A DNA stretch of 64,000 nt from contig CAYMQB010000008.1 of NCBI GenBank assembly GCA_964392665.1, forward strand, positions 1 to 64,000, in the 5' to 3' direction. Position numbers and translations under genes: made by a program. Below are positions 54,624 to 62,999 of the stretch, piece after piece. The notes under the pieces are model-generated. The model saw nothing but the letters and a program-made list of their open reading frames with translations, had not been told where the DNA came from and made no database searches. Each line of letters starts with the position of its first letter. Positions within the stretch are counted from its first letter, which is position 1. Origin of the DNA: CAYMQB01 sp964392665. Lineage in GTDB: Bacteria; Hydrothermota; E44-bin80.

Positions 54624-54817
54624 CGCTTTCTTGGTTTCTTATACTCATAATTTCTGTCAAAATCAACTGACCCAAAAAGCTTGAGAACATTCAATTGCTT
54701 CTTATGAATAATATATTCCGTTGGAGCCGCTGTAACATCCTCTCTTTTAGTTTTATGATGTCCAACCGTTAAGACTTCCATAATTAATTTATCATCTAAT
54801 GCTAAGTTCGTTGCCAT
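54620..54817 (-). CDS. vapB: VapB-type antitoxin
   Basis: A 65-residue antitoxin. MATNLALDDKLIMEVLTVGHHKTKREDVTAA is the typical DNA-binding N-terminus of VapB-like antitoxins of PIN toxins, and the C-terminal part ends LKLFGSVDFDRNYEYKKPRKR. ATG 54817 is used because GGAGG lies just upstream; longer frames include a poor leader. A 13-bp inverted repeat at 54829-54864 is the likely site of autoregulation. Confidence 0.85.
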   Translation of the reverse strand: MATNLALDDKLIMEVLTVGHHKTKREDVTAAPTEYIIHKKQLNVLKLFGSVDFDRNYEYKKPRKR

Positions 54818-54828
54818 CTTACACCTCC

Positions 54829-54864
54829 ATTTACACATAATAAAACACATCATTATGTGTAAAT
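54829..54864 (-). promoter_or_regulatory. 13-bp inverted-repeat operator of vapBC
   Basis: ATTTACACATAAT (54829-54841) and ATTATGTGTAAAT (54852-54864) are perfect inverted copies, 10 bases apart, just upstream of the vapB Shine-Dalgarno. The second half overlaps the likely promoter (TTGATT, then TATTAT). Binding of VapB or VapBC here would repress the operon. Confidence 0.75.
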
Positions 54865-54907
54865 CAAGGTTTTTTTTGGAATTATTCTCTATTATTTGAT
54901 TTACTCT

Positions 54908-55768
54908 CTACTCGAGATGCTCTTTCATAAAGGTCCTGTATTCGGATTGTATCTTTACTGTCAAAATCCCAGGTTTACCATTCGATATCACATTCTCATC
55001 AATCTTTACAACAGGCATTACTTCGGAGACAGTGCTTGTAAGAAAAACCTCATCAATTCCAAAGCATTCTTTAAGATATATCCGTCTTTCCTTTACTGAT
55101 ATATCTAAGCACTGCGCTATCTCTATAACCGCAGCACGCGTAGTTCCAGGTAGAATATTGTCGAGTTTGGGTGTATAAAGAACATTCTTCATAACAACAA
55201 AAATGGAAGAACTGGTACATTCAGTTAGATAGTCACCAGCATCATCTTTTCTTGTAAGAAACGCTTCATAAGCGCAAGCTCTCTTTGCTTTTTCTTTTGC
55301 CAGCACATTGGGCAGAAGATTGATTGTCTTAAGATGGCAATATCCCCATCTTATGTCGGCTTGCGTAATAACCTTCACGCCTTTATCCCAACATCCTTCT
55401 GGCATCTGCCTTAGAGTATTCAGAACCATGAAAAAGTTAGGTTTCGTATCCTTTGGAAAAGGGTGATATCTCTTTGCTTCTCCCCTTGTAATTTCAATGT
55501 AAAGTTCACCGTTGTTTATTCCATTTTGTTTTGAAAGTTCCCTTGCAATATCAAGAAGTGTCTTTGTATCGTAAGGGAACTTTATTTCAAGAAACTCCGC
55601 ACTATCTTGCATCCTGTGCATATGCTTCGAAAATAAAAGGAACTTCCCTCCAATGCATCTAATCACTTCGAACAGACCATCCCCGAAACATAATCCTCTA
55701 TCGAGAACACTTAAAAGCGGAGTTTTTTCTGGAAAAAAATCCCCGTTGAAAAATATCAACTTCTCCAT
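54908..55768 (-). CDS. Class IV aminotransferase, D-amino-acid/branched-chain type
   Basis: A 286-residue PLP-dependent transaminase of fold type IV, like D-alanine or branched-chain aminotransferases. It has FNGDFFPEKTPLLSVLDRGLCFGDGLFEVIR at the N-terminus, the PLP lysine in WGYCHLKTINLLPN (about K147), YEAFLTRKDDAGDYLTECTSSSIFVV with the conserved Glu, and PGTTRAAVIEIA. Substrate choice cannot be settled; D-alanine for peptidoglycan is plausible. ATG 55768 is preferred; the ORF starts at 55819 but those residues are not family-like. Confidence 0.9.
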   Translation of the reverse strand: MEKLIFFNGDFFPEKTPLLSVLDRGLCFGDGLFEVIRCIGGKFLLFSKHMHRMQDSAEFLEIKFPYDTKTLLDIARELSKQNGINNGELYIEITRGEAKRYHPFPKDTKPNFFMVLNTLRQMPEGCWDKGVKVITQADIRWGYCHLKTINLLPNVLAKEKAKRACAYEAFLTRKDDAGDYLTECTSSSIFVVMKNVLYTPKLDNILPGTTRAAVIEIAQCLDISVKERRIYLKECFGIDEVFLTSTVSEVMPVVKIDENVISNGKPGILTVKIQSEYRTFMKEHLE

Positions 55769-55822
55769 TGCACTGAAACCATAAGTCACAAATGACAAAA
55801 ATGCAAGGATTTTATGCAAAAA

Positions 55823-55858
55823 AAGAAGAGCTCGAGAAAAACTATCCCGGCTCTTCTT
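55823..55858 (-). terminator. Intrinsic terminator after the 57160 gene
   Basis: On the minus strand AAGAAGAGC and GCTCTTCTT form a 9-bp stem with an 18-base loop, followed directly by T5. It follows the stop at 55883. Confidence 0.7.
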
Positions 55859-55882
55859 CTATGCCAAATTTGGTGTCCTTAA

Positions 55883-57160
55883 CTATTTAATCAATACTAC
55901 CTTTCGGGTTTTAGAAATACTCTCAAATTTACCTTTTTCGTCAAATTTCAAGAAGTAGATACCTGTTTTTCCCTTCAATCCCGGACCAATGATTAAAGAA
56001 TATATGCCTTTTTCAAGATACAAGTTGTGCAGTGGTTTACTTACAACCCTTCCACTAATATCGTACAAGGATACGTTAACCAAACCCGAGAAGCTAACTG
56101 AAAAATCGACTTTTCTATTTACTCTTAAAGGATTCGTTATGTTAAAAATCTTGTTTGATGAGATGTCGGAGCTTAAAGGGGAATACCATGGATTTTTCTC
56201 TTCCCCTCCGAAAGATACCTTCGGCGGGTGACCGGTATATTTGTTCACTAGAATATCATCGCATCCGATATGGTCTCCAACCCATAATCCAAGCGAATAT
56301 GGCTTCTGGAATGTATTATCGTGAAGCTCCAAAGCAACCTTTTTTCCATCAGGAGCTTCGAGAAAAAGATTATAAATACCGTTACCCTTGAAATAAATTG
56401 TAATGTCAAGCCACTCGTTAGGATACATACTATTCTGAATCGTTGAATCTGTAACAACATCCACTACATTATTATCCGTAATTCTGCTAATCATTGTTCC
56501 ACCTCTATTGATGCCTGCATATCCGAAGTAGTATCCATTGCTACAATAACTGTCTTTCGAAAACATTATGTGTAATCCACAAACAGGGTCTCCAGTAAAG
56601 TGATTTAGTTTTGCTCTTACAATGATAGGTCTATTAAAAGAAAAAGAGGAAAATATTTTTCTTCGTATCGCATACTCACTTTGCTCAAGCAAAGCATTAT
56701 TTGCAAACCAAGTTCCCCATACAATACTCCAATCATCTATATTGCAGTCATTAAAATCATCGTAGAAGAGAAAGGTTTCCTCCCCACAACTCTTGCTTGC
56801 AGCTTTCAGATTTCCATAGTACATATAAATTTCTGTAAAACTGTGAGCAGGAATGCAGGGAATTTTTACCCACACTACAGCATGAATACCGGGAGTAAAA
56901 TTCTCAATCCAATAATTCAACTCATTTTCCCCATTATCAGTAGTAAATCTTAGGTCCCCAAAATCAGACTTGAACTGCTTGTTGCCCACCACCTCAAGTT
57001 TAACAGCATAATCTGTCAGTGCGGTATCGTTCTCGAAATTACCAATTTCAACTGCTTTTCTGTTTCTCCATTCAGGAGACAACCATCCTGCATAGCAGAA
57101 ACTCGTTAATATAAGGGCTATCAAAGCAAATGCAATAACAAATTGCCTCATGTTTTTCAT
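55883..57160 (-). CDS. DUF2341 secreted protein with sorting domain
   Basis: A 425-residue exported protein. After a signal peptide comes a DUF2341 domain (AGWLSPEWRNRKAVEIGNF ... LRFTTDNGENELNYWIENF ... TEIYMYYGNLKAAS), then a concanavalin-like beta-sandwich (about 130-300; DDFNDCNIDDWSIVWGTW, NGYYFGYAGINRGG) and a type IX-like sorting domain (NVSLYDISGRVVSKPL ... GIYFLKF). It is the minus-strand paralogue of the three plus-strand genes at 60133, 61556 and 63000. ATG 57160 has GTAGGA upstream. A surface or extracellular binding role is inferred. Confidence 0.85.
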   Translation of the reverse strand: MKNMRQFVIAFALIALILTSFCYAGWLSPEWRNRKAVEIGNFENDTALTDYAVKLEVVGNKQFKSDFGDLRFTTDNGENELNYWIENFTPGIHAVVWVKIPCIPAHSFTEIYMYYGNLKAASKSCGEETFLFYDDFNDCNIDDWSIVWGTWFANNALLEQSEYAIRRKIFSSFSFNRPIIVRAKLNHFTGDPVCGLHIMFSKDSYCSNGYYFGYAGINRGGTMISRITDNNVVDVVTDSTIQNSMYPNEWLDITIYFKGNGIYNLFLEAPDGKKVALELHDNTFQKPYSLGLWVGDHIGCDDILVNKYTGHPPKVSFGGEEKNPWYSPLSSDISSNKIFNITNPLRVNRKVDFSVSFSGLVNVSLYDISGRVVSKPLHNLYLEKGIYSLIIGPGLKGKTGIYFLKFDEKGKFESISKTRKVVLIK

Positions 57161-57250
57161 AATTCCTACTTTTTTGAATTCTATACGAATAATATACAAT
57201 AATCTGTTAATTCTGTCAAGAACTTTCTCGAATAATATTTCAAAACAAAA

Positions 57251-58747
57251 TTATTCAACCAGATATCCAAGGGACTCCAGGCGCTTTTTTATTTCTTTGT
57301 CAATATCTACATTGTCTTTCTTATTTACAATTTTAAGTTGACTGCTTATTCTCTTTAGCAAATCCATAAATTCCTTTGCTTTTTCTCCATCCGAGGGAAA
57401 CATATTATTGAGCTCAGAAGGGTCATCTGTTAAGTTATACATTTCATGTAGACCATTTGACGAATGAATAAATTTCATATTATCTAAGGTAATAACTGAA
57501 GACAATTTTCTATCGAACTTCTCAATGTCTTTTTTGATATTTGAAAACCTTTCTTTCAACGTTTCAATCGCAGGCATTGGCGCCAAGTATTCTGCATAGG
57601 CATATTCTCTTCTCGAGCAAATTCTCCTTTTTTCTATAAATGAACGTCCACTCATAGACCGACGACTTTGAGAATAGCCAAGAAGGGAAAGTATACTTGG
57701 AAAAATATCAACTGATTGAACGATTTTATCATACTTCACTCCAAAAGATGAAGATAAATCCGGCCATCTAACAACCAGTGGAATTTTTATGAGTTCTTCA
57801 TACAAACAATATTGGTGATCCATAAGATTGTGTTCTCCTATATTCTCACCATGATCGCTTGTAATGATAATAATTGTCTCCTCATCCAAACCATTTTCCT
57901 TCAAGAAATTGAAAAGTTCTCCAATCCTGTGGTCTACATATGCGATTTCAGCATTATACAAAGATGAGAGAACTTCAAATTCATCCTGTGTTTTTTCAGA
58001 TATTCCACAAATGAATCTCCAGGGAGATTGATCGATATTTCTCACATATTCATCGGAGAACCGAGTGGGAAGAAATTTTCTTCTAAATTTCAAGGGGGGA
58101 CGATATGGCAAGTGCGGCTCGAAATAATTTATGAAAATAAAAAAAGGATTTCTTTTGGTCCAAGTTTCCCGCAAAAAGCTAATTACCCTTTTGTTAGTTA
58201 CACCTGCTCCATCGTCATATCTTTTATATAAAAATCTGCTATATAAACCGTTGATGGCATTTGTTAGCGGATTACCCTTTCTCAACCCTCTAAACATCTC
58301 CTTAATTCTTCTTCCTCCCTTTAAGTATTTCATGGCTTCTTTAATTTCGAACATATCCATATCTTTTTGAATTAACAACCAATTTTTTATGAAAACCTTG
58401 AAACCTTTGTCCATTCCAAAAGCTTTGGTCAGCCAGAAATTGTTTGCAATGCCAAAAGTATCATAACCGACAGAGTTAAGAAATTCTGCTAATACATAAT
58501 TCTCTTTATCGAGTCTCGTATGCTTTGCATTTGTATTGTGCTCCGACGGATAAAGTCCTGTAAAAAGAGACGCATGAGAAGGTAATGTCCATGGTGAAGC
58601 TGAATATGCTCTGCTGAATGAAATACCCTCTTTTGAAATTTCCCTAAGATTAGGACATAAATTTCTTTTAGAACCGAACGGAGATAAACTCTTGACCCTT
58701 CCCGTGTCAACGATAATCAATAAAATATTAGGTAATTTATTGCTCAT
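57251..58747 (-). CDS. Sulfatase-like hydrolase without the Cys/Ser nucleophile
   Basis: A 498-residue alkaline-phosphatase-superfamily hydrolase. The metal-binding Asp is in LLIIVDTGR (D14), and the second metal site in TSDHGENIGEH. The position of formylglycine-forming C/S-x-P-x-R reads T54-L-P-S-H (SPWTLPSHASLFTG), so it lacks both Cys/Ser and Arg and would not use the usual sulfatase cofactor. Thr-nucleophile enzymes of this superfamily transfer phospho-headgroups. It overlaps the glycosyltransferase gene by four bases, suggesting joint action on a surface glycan. Confidence 0.88.
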   Translation of the reverse strand: MSNKLPNILLIIVDTGRVKSLSPFGSKRNLCPNLREISKEGISFSRAYSASPWTLPSHASLFTGLYPSEHNTNAKHTRLDKENYVLAEFLNSVGYDTFGIANNFWLTKAFGMDKGFKVFIKNWLLIQKDMDMFEIKEAMKYLKGGRRIKEMFRGLRKGNPLTNAINGLYSRFLYKRYDDGAGVTNKRVISFLRETWTKRNPFFIFINYFEPHLPYRPPLKFRRKFLPTRFSDEYVRNIDQSPWRFICGISEKTQDEFEVLSSLYNAEIAYVDHRIGELFNFLKENGLDEETIIIITSDHGENIGEHNLMDHQYCLYEELIKIPLVVRWPDLSSSFGVKYDKIVQSVDIFPSILSLLGYSQSRRSMSGRSFIEKRRICSRREYAYAEYLAPMPAIETLKERFSNIKKDIEKFDRKLSSVITLDNMKFIHSSNGLHEMYNLTDDPSELNNMFPSDGEKAKEFMDLLKRISSQLKIVNKKDNVDIDKEIKKRLESLGYLVE

Positions 58748-59985
58748 TTAACTATATTCCTTTTTATGCTGTTTTTATACATTCCAATAATTTTCTCCGC
58801 AACTTTGTCCCTTGCGAAAACAGCTTGAACAAACTCTCGTCCCTTACATCCCAATTTCCGTGCTAAATTACGGTCCTCTGAAATTTTAACCAAATATTTT
58901 GCAATTGCCTCCGCATCCTTCTCTGGAACAAGATAACCATTCACATTGTCTTTGACAACATCAACAATCCCACCTGAACGAGTTCCAATTACAGGGATAC
59001 CTGAAGCAAAGGCTTCGAGAATCACAACACCAAGTCCTTCTTTCTCCCCTTTCCAATCCGTAACTGACGGAAGAACCAAAACATCCGCCCATCTATAAAC
59101 TTCCTTTATATCCTTATGTGCAATTGAATCAATGAAAACAACTTTCCTAGACAAAGATAAATCATTTGACATTTTGCATAATCCGCTCTTTAGTTCACCA
59201 ACACCAACAATTTTCATCACAAAATTAACTCCTTTATTGTCAATAATATTGCCTGCTTTGAGAAGATATTCTACACCTTTTCTTTCAATGAGCCTTCCAA
59301 TAAATAAAACATTAAGTGAAGTTTTCTCTTTAGCTCTACGATTCTCCGAATAACTCACTTCAGAAAATTCAGAAACATTTACTGGCTCTGGTATAACAAA
59401 AACCTTTTTCATATTTCTGACTTTCAAATCACAAACAATGACTTTCAAGGGAAAAGATATTACGTGAATACCCCTCGAAATCTCCAAAATGACCCTAATA
59501 ATAGGAACAAGAAATCCGAATTTTTTTGCGATAAAAAGGTCGGTCCCATGTGAGGAAACCACAAGAGGTTTCGACAATAAAACGCTTATAACCATTCCCA
59601 CAATTCCACCAGGAAGAATCCAGTGAGCATGAATCAAGTCAATATTCTTGGTTTTTGCAATATATAATCCCTCAACAAAGAAAAAAAACAAGAAAAGGAA
59701 AAACAGGACCTTGTTCTTGGAACTTCTTAGCACATCGGAATGCATTCTTCCAGAATAAGATAATGTTTCGAACTTCCCTGGTGCATATCTAAATCGAAAG
59801 ACTTCAATGTCGTCCATCACTTCATGTCTTTCTAAACCCTTTGAATGAGGTGCTAAAACAAAAACTTTGATTCTTTTGTCACTAACTCCCTTTGCTATGT
59901 CAAAAATAAAAGGTGTTATTGAATCGCTTTTGTGTCTGGGAAAACCATGCGTTAGGAATAGTACTTTAAAATCTTTCTCTTTCAT
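58744..59985 (-). CDS. Glycosyltransferase family 4 (GT-B fold)
   Basis: A 413-residue retaining glycosyltransferase. The N-terminal domain has LFLTHGFPRHKSDSITPFIFD and LIHAHWILPGGIVG; the C-terminal domain has VLFIGRLIERKGVEYLLKA, VPSVTDWKGEKEGLGVVILEAFASGIPVIGTRSGG, where the EGLGVVILEA block is the sugar-nucleotide motif with its catalytic Glu. Probably builds a surface polysaccharide. It precedes and overlaps the sulfatase-like gene in the same direction. A TTGACT-N17-TAAAAA promoter lies at 59995-60023. Confidence 0.92.
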   Translation of the reverse strand: MKEKDFKVLFLTHGFPRHKSDSITPFIFDIAKGVSDKRIKVFVLAPHSKGLERHEVMDDIEVFRFRYAPGKFETLSYSGRMHSDVLRSSKNKVLFFLFLFFFFVEGLYIAKTKNIDLIHAHWILPGGIVGMVISVLLSKPLVVSSHGTDLFIAKKFGFLVPIIRVILEISRGIHVISFPLKVIVCDLKVRNMKKVFVIPEPVNVSEFSEVSYSENRRAKEKTSLNVLFIGRLIERKGVEYLLKAGNIIDNKGVNFVMKIVGVGELKSGLCKMSNDLSLSRKVVFIDSIAHKDIKEVYRWADVLVLPSVTDWKGEKEGLGVVILEAFASGIPVIGTRSGGIVDVVKDNVNGYLVPEKDAEAIAKYLVKISEDRNLARKLGCKGREFVQAVFARDKVAEKIIGMYKNSIKRNIVK

Positions 59986-59994
59986 TTTGAATAA

Positions 59995-60023
59995 TTTTTA
60001 CCACATCATTTGAGGCAAGTCAA
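59995..60023 (-). promoter_or_regulatory. Possible promoter of the glycosyltransferase operon
   Basis: On the minus strand TTGACT (60023-60018), 17 bases, TAAAAA (60000-59995). The -10 is imperfect, and the start codon at 59985 would be very close to the transcription start, implying a leaderless or near-leaderless mRNA. Confidence 0.35.
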
Positions 60024-60077
60024 TAGAAATTTGATTCCAAGTGGAAATAATAATATTGACAAAAATGAATTTTTTCC

Positions 60078-60106
60078 TTGACAAAAACAAAAAAATCTCA
60101 TATACT
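60078..60106 (+). promoter_or_regulatory. Sigma-70-type promoter of the DUF2341 gene
   Basis: TTGACA (60078-60083), 17 bases, TATACT (60101-60106), followed by AAAAAGGAGG and ATG 60133. Confidence 0.75.
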
Positions 60107-60132
60107 TTATCAAACTCAAAAAGGAGGCAATA

Positions 60133-61437
60133 ATGGAACGAAATTCCAAACGAATTTTTTTCTGTCTAATTATTGTTGCTTTTGTTTTTCTTTATTCATC
60201 ACAAGCCATTTCAGGTTGGTATGATCCAAACTGGTCCAAAAGGCGTCCTATCACAGTAAACAACAGAAATAATGAGAATAATCTTTCCGATTTCCAGGTA
60301 AAATTCAGGGTTCCATGTTTTCATGGCATGCAGGCTGATTTTGACGATATTAGATTTACAGTAGACTTAGCGAGTAACGATGGAGTATTATCCATTCCAT
60401 ACTGGATAGAGGAATACATACCTAACGAGTGCGCATCCGTCTATGTGAAAGTTCCTTTTATACCTGCTTTGCATACTGCAACCATTTATCTTTATTATGA
60501 AAACCCAGATGCGGTTAGTGAAAGTAATGGACCAGCTGTGTTCGAATTCTTTGATGATTTCAATGACCAGGATATTAGTGACTGGAACATAATATGTGGA
60601 GAATGGAATGCGAATAACGGATATTTAGAGCAAGTCTTAACTGCAAACCATCGCAAAGTACTTTCACCCTATACTTTTACAGGTTCTTCGATAACCGAGG
60701 CAAAAGTAAACTACCTATCAAACTATCATTACTCAGGCTTACACATCTTTTTCTCAAAAGATACATATGGAAACAATGGATACAAATTTGGCTACGCTGG
60801 ATTAAACAGGGGTGGTTCCAGAATCTGTAGGATTCAATACGGGGGTGTTACTGACTTAGTTACTAATCCCACGATAAACGTAATAGATGATTCTTATATG
60901 TGGATAAAGGAACAAGTTAGTTATGATGGAACAGGAAATTATATTCTCCGTTTAGTGTCCGAAAATGCCAAAAGTGTCTATCTACATGTTTGCGACAACG
61001 CTTTTACTCCTCCTTTTACTCTTGGTGCATATGTGGGAGCAGACATTGCAATTGAAGACCTGAGGGTGAGAAAATATACTAGTCCTGAACCTGGTTGCGA
61101 AATTGGAGATGAGCAGAACAATTCATTTAGAAAATCAATACTTAATAATGACCAAATACCGACATTAGCAGTCGTATCTCTCTCTCGTTCTCCTCAAGTT
61201 AAGCTCCTTTTACAGCTCACGAAAGATTCCGAAGTAACAGGAAAATTATATGATTGCTCAGGGAAAAAAATTATGACATTCGCAAAACGGCAAAACTTCT
61301 TAAGAGGACAACATAATATTTCATTCGAACTAAGAAAGAAGAACCTTGTATCTAACCTATTTTTTCTAAGACTTCAGATAAATGAAAAAAATGGAAACCA
61401 TTACTGCTTGAAAGCAAAATTGCTGTTTATACAATAG
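60133..61437 (+). CDS. DUF2341 secreted protein, paralogue 2
   Basis: A 434-residue exported protein with signal peptide (about 1-27), the opening WYDPNWSKRRPITVNNRN of DUF2341 domains, IRFTVDLAS, IPYWIEEYI, ATIYLYYENPDAVS, the sandwich domain (FDDFNDQDISDWNIICGEW, YKFGYAGLNRGG) and a degenerate sorting-type end (GKLYDCSGKKIMTFAK). AAAGGAGG precedes ATG 60133. It has its own promoter at 60078-60106 and closely resembles the next two genes. Confidence 0.88.
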   Translation: MERNSKRIFFCLIIVAFVFLYSSQAISGWYDPNWSKRRPITVNNRNNENNLSDFQVKFRVPCFHGMQADFDDIRFTVDLASNDGVLSIPYWIEEYIPNECASVYVKVPFIPALHTATIYLYYENPDAVSESNGPAVFEFFDDFNDQDISDWNIICGEWNANNGYLEQVLTANHRKVLSPYTFTGSSITEAKVNYLSNYHYSGLHIFFSKDTYGNNGYKFGYAGLNRGGSRICRIQYGGVTDLVTNPTINVIDDSYMWIKEQVSYDGTGNYILRLVSENAKSVYLHVCDNAFTPPFTLGAYVGADIAIEDLRVRKYTSPEPGCEIGDEQNNSFRKSILNNDQIPTLAVVSLSRSPQVKLLLQLTKDSEVTGKLYDCSGKKIMTFAKRQNFLRGQHNISFELRKKNLVSNLFFLRLQINEKNGNHYCLKAKLLFIQ

Positions 61438-61555
61438 CAACAATTTTACCAAGCTAATACTTACATAGCTTCACATCAACTATTTTGTGTAAGATAATAG
61501 AAAGAACGCTGTATATTTACAGATGTTTCATTTTGAACTTATTGAGGAGATTAAG

Positions 61556-62848
61556 ATGGACCCTATATATCGAAAAATAAATATGGAATCCATTCTGTTT
61601 TTCATTCTCATATTTTTTTTAGCTACTGCTGATGCGAGCTGGTATGACCCGAATTGGTCATCGAGAAGACCCATAGTAATTGATAATACAAGTAATAGCG
61701 ATACTTTATACGATTTTCAAGTAGGCCTTAACATCCCTTATTATTCGGAAATGCAGGACGATTTTGATGATATCAGGTACACGACAGATGATGAAGACAC
61801 TTCCATTCCATACTGGATTGAAGAATACTCGCTTTCTACTTCTGCAATTACTTGGGTAAAAATACCAATAGTTCCGGCTCTTGACACAGCAATCATTTAT
61901 CTCTACTATGGGAACCCAAACGCTGCAAGTGAAAACAATGGAGAGGCAGTCTTTGATTTCTTTGACGACTTCGACGACCAGGATATAAGTGATTGGACGG
62001 TCATATCTGGTGAATGGTCAGCTTTCAACAAATATCTTGAGCAATCGGAAACAGCTAACCATCGAAAAATACTGTCTCCATACTCAGTCACGAATGCTCG
62101 CGTGATCGAAGGAAAAATGGTTTACATCTCATCTTATCTTTATTCAGGAAACCAGATTCTTATCTCAAAGGATTCATTAGCAAATAATGGCTACAAATTT
62201 GGTTATGCGGGACTAAATGCTGGGGGGACTTGGATTGCTAAAATCGTTTCGGGCTCAGTCTACGGACTTGTCAGTGATTCCACAATCAATACCGCCAATT
62301 ACGCATACATATGGCTAAAAGCAAAATTCTCATACGATGGCGTAAGTAAACTGAATTTCCTTTTAAGAACTCCTGATAGTATTGAGGTATTCCTTGAGAC
62401 TAACGATGTAACTTTCAGCATTCCCTTTTTCTTAGGTGTATATTGTGGAAGTCACATCGGCATAGATGATCTTCGAGTAAGAGAATACACCGACACGGAA
62501 CCCAGTTACACAATTAAAGAGGAAGAAGGTGTCGAAGAAAAAACCCGCAACTATTCCCGAGTTTCGAGACCAAAACTTTCCCTTACATCTTCAAATCTTG
62601 GTCTTCCCATTAAGCTTCTTCTACAGCTTCCAAGTGATTCGTGGATTTCCGGTGACATATATGACTGTGCGGGAAGGGAAATATGCTCGCCAATTAAATT
62701 GCAATACCTCAAGAGAGGTTTCTGTAACTTAACACTTGACGAAGGAAACTTTTATGTTACCTCTGGAATTATGTTTCTCAGAGTAACAATCAATGAAACC
62801 AACGGTAGCGCATTTTATCTAAACAAAAAAATTATGCTTTTACAGTAA
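61556..62848 (+). CDS. DUF2341 secreted protein, paralogue 3
   Basis: A 430-residue exported protein. ATG 61556 has GAGGAG six bases upstream, giving MDPIYRKINMESILFFILIFF as signal peptide; an in-frame ATG at 61583 is an alternative. DUF2341 (SWYDPNWSSRRPIVIDNTS, DIRYTTDDEDTSIPYWIEEY, AIIYLYYGNPNAAS), the sandwich domain (FDDFDDQDISDWTVISGEW, YKFGYAGLNAGG) and the sorting-type end (GDIYDCAGREICSPIK) are all present. Confidence 0.88.
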   Translation: MDPIYRKINMESILFFILIFFLATADASWYDPNWSSRRPIVIDNTSNSDTLYDFQVGLNIPYYSEMQDDFDDIRYTTDDEDTSIPYWIEEYSLSTSAITWVKIPIVPALDTAIIYLYYGNPNAASENNGEAVFDFFDDFDDQDISDWTVISGEWSAFNKYLEQSETANHRKILSPYSVTNARVIEGKMVYISSYLYSGNQILISKDSLANNGYKFGYAGLNAGGTWIAKIVSGSVYGLVSDSTINTANYAYIWLKAKFSYDGVSKLNFLLRTPDSIEVFLETNDVTFSIPFFLGVYCGSHIGIDDLRVREYTDTEPSYTIKEEEGVEEKTRNYSRVSRPKLSLTSSNLGLPIKLLLQLPSDSWISGDIYDCAGREICSPIKLQYLKRGFCNLTLDEGNFYVTSGIMFLRVTINETNGSAFYLNKKIMLLQ

Positions 62849-62999
62849 ACGCTCGCAGAAAAAAGACAGAAACTGCTTAAAATGTCATCCTTCTAAACAA
62901 ATTTAATAAGAATCGCATAAACACTGCCAAAATAATAAAAACTTCTTCTGATTTGCCAAATAAAAACCATATATTTCTCGTCATTAAGAAGGAGTAACT

